Shown piece after piece: positions 58,421 to 64,000 of a stretch of DNA of 64,000 bases (within the stretch, counting starts at the first letter, position 1; every line of letters starts with the position of its first letter). The notes beneath the pieces were generated by a model, which had not been told where the DNA came from, ran no database searches, and worked only from the letters and a program-made list of their open reading frames with translations. Made by a program: the position numbers and the translations under genes. The DNA lies in the NCBI GenBank assembly GCA_029550525.1, contig JAKPHF010000048.1:1-64000 (forward strand), in the 5' to 3' direction. Source of the stretch: Planctomycetota bacterium. GTDB taxonomy: Bacteria > Planctomycetota > Phycisphaerae > UBA1845 > PWPN01.

Positions 58421-59032
58421 TCACGCGGTGCGTTCGGCAGCAATCTGGTAGATGGGACGGCCTTCGCGGCGGTACTTGATCTCGAAGTTAGTCTGGACGA
58501 AGCCATCCACCACGCCGGCCTCGGGGACGTTGAAGGGCACCTCCCGAAGGCGCGGCTCGCCGGCGAGTACCTGTTTAATTTGCTCGAAGTACTCCGCGTG
58601 GTCGGTCTGGATGGCGATGCGCCCGCCGGGTTTGAGCGCGGCGACCGCGGCCGCCACGAACGGAGGCTGGATGAGCCGGCGCTTGTGATGCCGCTTCTTC
58701 GGCCAGGGGTCCGGGTGGTAGATGTGGAGCATGGTCAGGCTCTCGGGCCGAATGCTGTGGCGGACCAGGTGGCTGGCGTCGGTCCGCATGAGCCGGACGT
58801 TGCGCACGCCCCAGCGAACCATGCGGTCGGCGGCGTAGAGGTAGATCTTGTTCGCCCACTCGATTCCCAGGAACCCTCGATCGGGCAAAGCCCGGGCCCG
58901 GTTCAGCAGGAATCCGCCCTTGCCCGACCCGATCTCCATTTCGACCGGCACGCCGGGGCCGAAAATCGCGTCAAAGTCCAACATCTCGCCAGGGGCGGGG
59001 GGTTCGAGTATAACATCGCCGAGTGTGAGCAT
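58421..59032 (-). CDS. trmB: tRNA (guanine-N7-)-methyltransferase
   Basis: This 203-residue enzyme methylates G46 in the tRNA variable loop. The family core is clear: VEMEIGSGKGGFLLNRARALPDRGFLGIEWANK (SAM site), RLMRTDASHLV, HIYHPDPWPKKRHHKRRLIQPPFV (the signature PDPWPKKRHxKRR) and IAIQTDHAEYFEQI. Length is slightly short but complete. ATG 59032 gives a normal start; an upstream extension would overlap yggS. It is divergent from yggS with about 70 bases between them. Confidence 0.93.
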   Translation of the reverse strand: MLTLGDVILEPPAPGEMLDFDAIFGPGVPVEMEIGSGKGGFLLNRARALPDRGFLGIEWANKIYLYAADRMVRWGVRNVRLMRTDASHLVRHSIRPESLTMLHIYHPDPWPKKRHHKRRLIQPPFVAAAVAALKPGGRIAIQTDHAEYFEQIKQVLAGEPRLREVPFNVPEAGVVDGFVQTNFEIKYRREGRPIYQIAAERTA

Positions 59033-59092
59033 CGGCCTATCTTGCCGGGCCGACCCGGCAAATTCAACCTCGTTGGGCCGGTGCGATGTTCG

Positions 59093-59098
59093 TATAAT
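59093..59098 (+). promoter_or_regulatory. -10 box of yggS (leaderless-type)
   Basis: A perfect TATAAT ends 10 bases before the ATG at 59109 and overlaps the alternative ATG at 59097, which argues for the second ATG as the true start. Confidence 0.55.
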
Positions 59099-59108
59099 GG
59101 TCGGGAAC

Positions 59109-59858
59109 ATGGAAGTCAGCGTACGCCGAAAACTGTCGGATAACCTCAAGCGCATCCGCGAGCGGATGGCGGCCGCTTGCGAGCGGCGGGGGCGCCGGCC
59201 GGAGGAGGTTCGGCTGGTCGCCGTGACCAAGACCGTCGAGGTAGACGTCGTTCGTTCCGCCATCGAGGCCGGCCTGCTCGATCTGGGCGAGAGCCGCGTA
59301 CAGGAACTCATCCGCCGGGCGGGCATGATCCGCGAACACCTGAACCGTCGGCGGTCGATGGAGCGAACGGACGCCCCGGCCGATCCCCGCTGGCACATGG
59401 TCGGGCACCTGCAGCGCAACAAGGTCCGCATGCTCCTGCCCTGGGTGGAGTACATCCACTCCCTCGACAGCCTGCGGCTGGCGGTGGAGATCAGCGAGGA
59501 AGCCGTCCGGATCAACCGCGTGATCCCCGTGCTCATGGAAGTGAACGTCAGCGGCGAAAAGAGCAAGTTCGGTCTGGCCGTCGGGGCCGTCCCGCACCTG
59601 GCCGAGAACATCCGAACGCTGCCCGGCATCCGGATCATCGGGCTGATGACCATGGCCCCATACTCCGAGAATCCCGAGGACGCCAGGCCCCATTTCGCCC
59701 GGCTCCGCGAGGTCTTCGAGGACATGCGGGCCGAGCGCATTCTCGGCCCGGAGTTCCGTGAACTTTCCATGGGCATGTCCGGCGATTTCGAAGTGGCGAT
59801 CGAAGAGGGCGCGACCATGGTTCGCGTCGGCACCGCTTTGTTTGAGGGCGTACAATAG
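59109..59858 (+). CDS. yggS: YggS/PROSC family pyridoxal phosphate homeostasis protein
   Basis: This 249-residue protein binds pyridoxal 5'-phosphate and buffers its free level. The PLP lysine is in VRLVAVTKTVEVDVV. Other family motifs are LDLGESRVQEL (usually GENRVQE), WHMVGHLQRNKVR, IHSLDSLRLA, VLMEVNVSGEKSKFG, IIGLMTMAPYSENPE and LSMGMSGDFEVAIEEGATMVRVGTALF. An insertion with RREHLNRR-like basic residues lies between the second and third motifs. The start at 59109 follows from the promoter position. Confidence 0.93.
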   Translation: MEVSVRRKLSDNLKRIRERMAAACERRGRRPEEVRLVAVTKTVEVDVVRSAIEAGLLDLGESRVQELIRRAGMIREHLNRRRSMERTDAPADPRWHMVGHLQRNKVRMLLPWVEYIHSLDSLRLAVEISEEAVRINRVIPVLMEVNVSGEKSKFGLAVGAVPHLAENIRTLPGIRIIGLMTMAPYSENPEDARPHFARLREVFEDMRAERILGPEFRELSMGMSGDFEVAIEEGATMVRVGTALFEGVQ

Positions 59859-59868
59859 CAAGTGAAGA

Positions 59869-59992
59869 AATGACGAATGACGAAGCCAGAATGACGAATG
59901 GTCCGCGTTCAGCGCGTCCCGCCGAGTCTGGCTTATAGCTTACAGCTCATAGCTTTCATTCGTATTCGGATTTCGGATTTCGTCATTCGGGT
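59869..59992. repeat. Composite intergenic repeat: GAATGACGAA arms around an AGCTAT element
   Basis: AATGACGAATGACGAAGCCA followed by GAATGACGAATGG on the left is answered by TTCATTCGTATTCGG and TTTCGTCATTCGGG on the right, and an AGCTTACAGCTCATAGCT copy lies between them. It fills the gap between yggS and carA. It looks like one repeat family nested inside another. Confidence 0.6.
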
Positions 59993-60019
59993 TTTGACCC
60001 TCCCTTTTAGGGGCATCTG

Positions 60020-61201
60020 ATGCGGCGTGTGTGCAAACTGGCTTTGGAAGACGGCACGGTCTACACCGGCGAGGCGTTCGGCGCCGAGGGAACCCACGAC
60101 GGCGAAGTGTGTTTTAACACGTCGCTGACGGGATATCAGGAGATCCTCACCGACCCGTCGTACGCCGGGCAGATCGTGACCATGACCTATCCGCTCATCG
60201 GCAACTACGGCGTGAGCGACGAGGACATCGAGTCCGCTCGCCCGCAGGTTGAGGGCTTCGTGGTCAAGGAACTGGCTCGCCGCAGCAGCAACTTCAGGGC
60301 GACCGGCTCGCTCGAGGAGTATCTCAAGCATTATGGCGTAGTCGGGATCGAGGGCGTGGACACTCGCGCGATCACCCGCAAGCTCCGGATCCAAGGGGCG
60401 CTGCGCGGCTCGATCTCCACGGAGATCCTCGACGACGCGGCGCTGGTCGAGCGCGCGCGGGCATGGCCCGGCCTGGTCGGTCAGGACATGGTCCAGCGCG
60501 TCGCACCCGACAAGCCCTTTGAATGGACCAAGGGTTTCGAAACCAGCTTCGACCCCGCACCGCGACGACGCGAGGCTCGCTTTCACGTCGTGGCCATCGA
60601 CTGCGGCATGAAGCGAAACATCCTGCGAAACCTGGTCGAGGCGGGCTGCCGCGTCTCGGTCGTGCCGGGCCGGTCGACGGCGGCGGACATCCTCGCCTAT
60701 CGGCCCGACGGCGTGTTCGTCAGCAACGGCCCCGGCGACCCCGAGCCGCTCTCGTACGCGATCGAGGCTCTGCGCGGCCTGATCGGCAAGGCGCCCATTT
60801 TCGGCATCTGCCTGGGCCATCAGTTGCTCGGCCTCGCGCTGGGGGCCAAGACGTACAAGCTCAAGTTCGGTCACCGCGGCGGCAACCAGCCGGTGATGAA
60901 CCTGGCCACCCGCCGCGTCGAGATCACCAGTCAGAATCACGGCTTCGCCGTGGACACCGCCTCGCTGGAGAGAGTCGGGGGCACGCCCACGCACATGAAC
61001 CTCAACGACCAGACGCTCGAAGGCTTCATGCACCGCGACCTGCCGATCTTTTCTGTTCAGTACCACCCCGAGGCCAGCCCGGGCCCGCACGACGCCACGT
61101 ATCTGTTCGACTGCTTCGTGGACATGATGCGCTCCGGCAAGGCCCCCACAGCCGAAGAGATGGCCGCCGCTCAGGCTCGTCTCGAAGGCAAGGCAGTCTG
61201 A
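60020..61201 (+). CDS. carA: Carbamoyl-phosphate synthase small (glutaminase) subunit
   Basis: This 393-residue subunit hydrolyses glutamine and passes ammonia to CarB for carbamoyl phosphate used in arginine and pyrimidine synthesis. The N-terminal domain has LALEDGTVYTGEAFGAEG, CFNTSLTGYQEILTDPSYAGQIV and GVDTRAITRKLR. The class I glutaminase domain has GVFVSNGPGDPEP, the nucleophile in FGICLGHQLLGLALG, TSQNHGFAV, and the His-Glu pair in VQYHPEASPGP. Length is normal. carB is not in this window, so the two subunit genes are not adjacent here. Confidence 0.97.
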   Translation: MRRVCKLALEDGTVYTGEAFGAEGTHDGEVCFNTSLTGYQEILTDPSYAGQIVTMTYPLIGNYGVSDEDIESARPQVEGFVVKELARRSSNFRATGSLEEYLKHYGVVGIEGVDTRAITRKLRIQGALRGSISTEILDDAALVERARAWPGLVGQDMVQRVAPDKPFEWTKGFETSFDPAPRRREARFHVVAIDCGMKRNILRNLVEAGCRVSVVPGRSTAADILAYRPDGVFVSNGPGDPEPLSYAIEALRGLIGKAPIFGICLGHQLLGLALGAKTYKLKFGHRGGNQPVMNLATRRVEITSQNHGFAVDTASLERVGGTPTHMNLNDQTLEGFMHRDLPIFSVQYHPEASPGPHDATYLFDCFVDMMRSGKAPTAEEMAAAQARLEGKAV

Positions 61202-61396
61202 CGGACGACGTGACCTCCTCCGTTCCCAGCGAGCGGCGGGGCTTGTTCCCGCCGTCTCATTCGCTCATCAGCTTGCCCACCTCTCGCCAAACCCAACGTC
61301 GGTATGCGCCGAACTCGTAAAAGCCCCCTACAAAGGTGGGTTGTGAACGTCACATTTGCACGAAGCGCCCGATAGTGCGACAATCGTTATCACGTC

Positions 61397-62227
61397 ATGA
61401 GCACCACGCTGGCCATCACCGTTCTCGCAGAGAACCGCACGACGCGCCGGGGGCTGATTGCCGAGCATGGGTTGGCGCTGTGGATCGAGGCGGGCTCGCG
61501 TTGCATTCTGTTCGACACCGGACAGGGTCTGGCCCTGGCGCACAACCCCAAGCTGATGGGCATCGACCTGACGGCGGCCGCCGACGTCGTACTGAGTCAC
61601 GGCCACTACGATCACGCGGGGGGCCTGGACACCGTGCTCGCCCGCGTGCCGCATATACGTCTCTACGCCCATCCCGAGGCATTCCGCGAGCGGTACGAGC
61701 GTCAGCCGGATGGACGGGTCGAGCCGGTCGGAGCCTCCGTCCCGCCGGACCTGGATACGCGGGTCATGTTTCACCCGGTCACATCGCCGACGCAACTCGG
61801 CCCCGATATCCTGCTGACCGGCGAGGTGCCCCGACGCACGGTCTTTGAGGACGTCGGCGGGGTGTTTTACTGCGACCGTGCCTGCACGCGGGCGGACCAG
61901 TTGCCCGACGATCTGGCCATGGCCGTCGATACACCCCGAGGAACCGTCGTGGTGCTCGGTTGCGGTCATGCCGGCTTGGTCAACACGCTGGAATACGTGC
62001 GCTACCTGACGGCCGAGCGGCCCATTTATGCTGTAGTCGGCGGCATGCACCTGGCGAACGCATCCGCGGATCGAGTCGAACAGACCATCGCCGCTCTGCG
62101 ACGTCACGAGGTGGAGGTGATCGCGCCGCTGCACTGCACGGGGCTTCGACCCACTGCTGCCATCCTGGAGGCGTTTCCCGACCGTTTTCTCGAACTGCGG
62201 GTGGGCATGCGGCACGATTTCGCCTGA
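61397..62227 (+). CDS. MBL-fold metallo-hydrolase
   Basis: This 276-residue protein has the metallo-beta-lactamase metal site SHGHYDHAGGLDTVL, a second-shell region VVLGCGHAGLVNTLEYV, and a C-terminal APLHCTGLRP. The arrangement resembles the archaeal and bacterial family annotated as 7,8-dihydropterin-6-yl-methyl-4-(beta-D-ribofuranosyl)aminobenzene 5'-phosphate synthase-like. No signal peptide is seen. No ribosome binding site precedes the ATG at 61397, and a TTATCA box 4 bases before it might indicate another leaderless start. Substrate unknown. Confidence 0.87.
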   Translation: MSTTLAITVLAENRTTRRGLIAEHGLALWIEAGSRCILFDTGQGLALAHNPKLMGIDLTAAADVVLSHGHYDHAGGLDTVLARVPHIRLYAHPEAFRERYERQPDGRVEPVGASVPPDLDTRVMFHPVTSPTQLGPDILLTGEVPRRTVFEDVGGVFYCDRACTRADQLPDDLAMAVDTPRGTVVVLGCGHAGLVNTLEYVRYLTAERPIYAVVGGMHLANASADRVEQTIAALRRHEVEVIAPLHCTGLRPTAAILEAFPDRFLELRVGMRHDFA

Positions 62228-62378
62228 GCCCGCCCGAGGGTCTATGCTATGAAGTTCAAGTCGAACCGGATGGTCTCCGCCCGAGGCCCCCGGCTCGAAG
62301 ATTCGTCACAGCGGAGCGTGTCATGGCCGGGCGGGCCGGCTCGCCGATCGTCACCGTCAGCGTGTCAGGAGATCATTC

Positions 62379-62762
62379 ATGAGTGGAGCGGGCCAGACCT
62401 ATCCCGGCGATCCTGTTCAGGGCGATCCGATCAGCACTCCTTCGGGATTGATGTACTTCGACATCGTGCCCGGCACCGGCAAGACACCGGCCGACGCATC
62501 CAGCTCGGTGAAGGTCCACTACACCGGCTATCTCACGGACGGCACCAAGTTCGATAGCTCCCGCGATCGCGGCCAGCCCATCGCGTTCCGGCTCAACCAA
62601 GTGATCAGAGGCTGGACCGAAGGCGTCGGCTCCATGCAGGTCGGCGGAAAGCGCAAGCTCATCATCCCGTACCAGCTCGGCTACGGCGCGGGCGGCATGC
62701 CCCCGGTGATCCCACCCAAGGCCACGCTGATCTTCGACGTCGAATTGCTCGACACGAACTGA
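62379..62762 (+). CDS. FKBP-type peptidyl-prolyl cis-trans isomerase
   Basis: This 127-residue protein is a single FKBP domain: [101 protein letters not shown]. All residues of the aromatic pocket that I can judge are in place. There is no signal peptide, so it is cytosolic. AGGAG lies eight bases before the ATG. It accelerates proline isomerisation during folding. Confidence 0.95.
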   Translation: MSGAGQTYPGDPVQGDPISTPSGLMYFDIVPGTGKTPADASSSVKVHYTGYLTDGTKFDSSRDRGQPIAFRLNQVIRGWTEGVGSMQVGGKRKLIIPYQLGYGAGGMPPVIPPKATLIFDVELLDTN

Positions 62763-62794
62763 CCTGTGCGCCGAGTCGGCTTCCGCGGCTGGGC

Positions 62795-64000
62795 TCATGG
62801 TCCGATTTTGAGCGAGACCCGGTGCTCGGTGCGGTCCGGGGCGAAGGGCAGGCGGAGTGAGATCCGACCCTCCTCGGGCTTGGCTCGACCGTCGAGCACG
62901 TACGGATTGTGCGGCAGCGCGGGCCAGCACAGACCGGCCTCGGCGGGCAGCCGAAGCGTGCACCCGGCGTACTGTATCGCGCCGCCGATCTGTTCGGGGG
63001 TGAGTTCCACACGATCGCCACCCAGCTTGAACGCGTGACCGGCCACCGTGCGAACCTCCTGGCCCATGCGGGGCAGCAAGGTTACGTGAGCGGCCACCGG
63101 CAGCGCACCCGGCGTGCTCGTCGAAACGACGAGGTCGAGCGTCTGATCGTCCTGGATCTCGACGCGAATACGGCACGTTTGCGGGCCGTACTTCAAGTCC
63201 AGCCCCGGCACCGGCTCGCGCACGAGCGTGGCCTGGGAAGGAACGTGATACAGTTCGCCGGCCGGCACGAAGTTCGGGTTCGTGTCTCCCGGCTTGTGAG
63301 CGAGCAGACTGGTGTCACCCACCGTGAAGTTGCTCCACGCGGGCTGGAGCTTGGTGTTACCGCCGCCAATGATCAGTCCCGTCTTGTCGTGGAAAATGCT
63401 CACCAGGTTCTGGCGATCCTGGTACCAGCGATTCCTGGAAACCGGCGAGGTGAATGCCGATAAGCACACGAACCACGGCCCCTGCCGCAGTGTCATGGCC
63501 CGCTCGACGTCGCCTTCGGTCAGGACGTACGTACGGGCTCCTTGTCCGTCGGCGGGCTCCATCGGCCCTTCCTGCCCATAGCGAACCAGCGAGGCCAACA
63601 GATCGGGCTTGAACTCCTTGTCCTTGACGTGCGCCCATTGTGAGGCGAGATAGGCTCGGCCCACCGGATCGAACGTGAATCCGAGATTGGCTTGGTTGAC
63701 GCCGGCGTGGAACGGATTACGCTGGTCGATGGTCTCCACGCAGTTGCCGTCCGGGTATGTGAAGTTGCGATGGAAAGCCGACGCTCGCTCGAGTGCCGGA
63801 AGAACGGCCTTGTCCCCGCTCAACGCATAGTACGTGCCGAGCGCGTCCACGTAGACGAAGTTGTAGTTCACCACCGGCCCTTCGCCTTCCGACCAGTAGC
63901 CGTTCGGACTCTGAGACTTGGCCACCTTCCGAAGAAATTCGGCTGCCTGCTCGCGCCAGGCCGGTCGATCCAGTGTCTTGCCCGCGATGTACAAGCCCAT
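62795..64000 (-). CDS. Heparinase/alginate-lyase-like or (alpha/alpha)6-barrel polysaccharide enzyme (partial, N terminus beyond the window)
   Basis: At least 401 residues are present; the frame is open to the right edge. The N-terminal half has helical barrel features (AAEFLRKVAKSQSPNGYWSEGEGPVVNYNFVYVDALGTYYALSG) like squalene-cyclase or glycan-lyase (alpha/alpha)6 toroids. The C-terminal half is beta-rich (FTVGDTSLLAHKPGD, SRNRWYQDRQNLVSIFHDKTGLIIGGG), like the beta-sandwich of heparinase II/III or hyaluronate lyase. A role in polysaccharide breakdown fits the neighbourhood. No family-defining catalytic motif is certain, so I leave it unnamed. Confidence 0.7.
   Translation of the reverse strand: MGLYIAGKTLDRPAWREQAAEFLRKVAKSQSPNGYWSEGEGPVVNYNFVYVDALGTYYALSGDKAVLPALERASAFHRNFTYPDGNCVETIDQRNPFHAGVNQANLGFTFDPVGRAYLASQWAHVKDKEFKPDLLASLVRYGQEGPMEPADGQGARTYVLTEGDVERAMTLRQGPWFVCLSAFTSPVSRNRWYQDRQNLVSIFHDKTGLIIGGGNTKLQPAWSNFTVGDTSLLAHKPGDTNPNFVPAGELYHVPSQATLVREPVPGLDLKYGPQTCRIRVEIQDDQTLDLVVSTSTPGALPVAAHVTLLPRMGQEVRTVAGHAFKLGGDRVELTPEQIGGAIQYAGCTLRLPAEAGLCWPALPHNPYVLDGRAKPEEGRISLRLPFAPDRTEHRVSLKIGP

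Overview
The window looks like a high-GC chromosome segment of a planctomycete, most likely a Phycisphaerae-type organism. This is inferred from gene content only. It has a PEP-CTERM sorting signal on a secreted protein, a dockerin-type EF-hand pair on a secreted glycosidase, a Cys-type sulfatase and many secreted or intracellular glycoside hydrolases. It also has a DUF2961 protein, a 23-haem cytochrome complex and intergenic spaces full of short palindromic repeats. No rRNA, tRNA, CRISPR array, prophage or insertion sequence was recognised.

Layout. 1-2 kb: end of a likely motA, motB, a small exported protein, a MazG-like gene and an orphan rnpA. 2.4-8.4 kb: cobalamin-dependent ribonucleotide reductase nrdJ (minus strand), with a strong promoter and NrdR-box-like palindromes, then an ArsR-methyltransferase fusion in an operon with ahcY. 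8.5-13.6 kb (minus): an acyltransferase-ACP-AMP ligase fusion, a URO-D family protein and a xylose isomerase homologue. 13.8-22.1 kb (plus): a carbohydrate cluster of DUF2961/GH172-like protein, GH13, unknown secreted protein, sulfatase and dockerin glycosidase. Tandem operators lie between it and the divergent xylose isomerase gene. 22.3-35.9 kb: a cytosolic GH38 mannosidase, a lipoprotein-like gene and a cyclophilin; then SRP RNA-dnaX-ybaB-recR, a GH16, a very large secreted GH38, pcm and a truncated P-loop/zeta-toxin-like fragment. 35.9-48.4 kb: a DegT aminotransferase, a candidate small RNA, a Nudix hydrolase and NagZ; a secreted clan GH-A glycosidase and the PEP-CTERM protein; an enolase-superfamily enzyme, two MFS transporters and Dus. 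48.4-51 kb: an orphan DUF433 antitoxin with a decayed toxin, PgsA, PAP2 and MarC, the last bracketed by an inverted pair of 54-bp repeats. 51.2-57.6 kb: a four-gene membrane redox complex resembling Hmc. 58-64 kb: an NHL remnant, trmB, yggS, carA, an MBL hydrolase, FKBP and the end of a heparinase/cyclase-like protein.

How it works together. Most of the window serves polysaccharide breakdown. Secreted glycosidases, a sulfatase and a GH16 beta-glucanase-like enzyme would cut sulfated or mixed glycans, while MFS permeases, xylose isomerase, GH13, cytosolic GH38 and an enolase-superfamily enzyme would handle the products inside the cell. The Hmc-like operon (NarI-like cytochrome b, four-cluster ferredoxin, NrfD-hexahaem fusion, 23-haem cytochrome) would carry electrons between the quinone pool and the periplasm.

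Two genome-style features stand out. Several genes have a TATAAT-like box ending only 6 to 10 bases before the start codon, so they look leaderless. Intergenic spacers also carry at least six families of short, often palindromic repeats.
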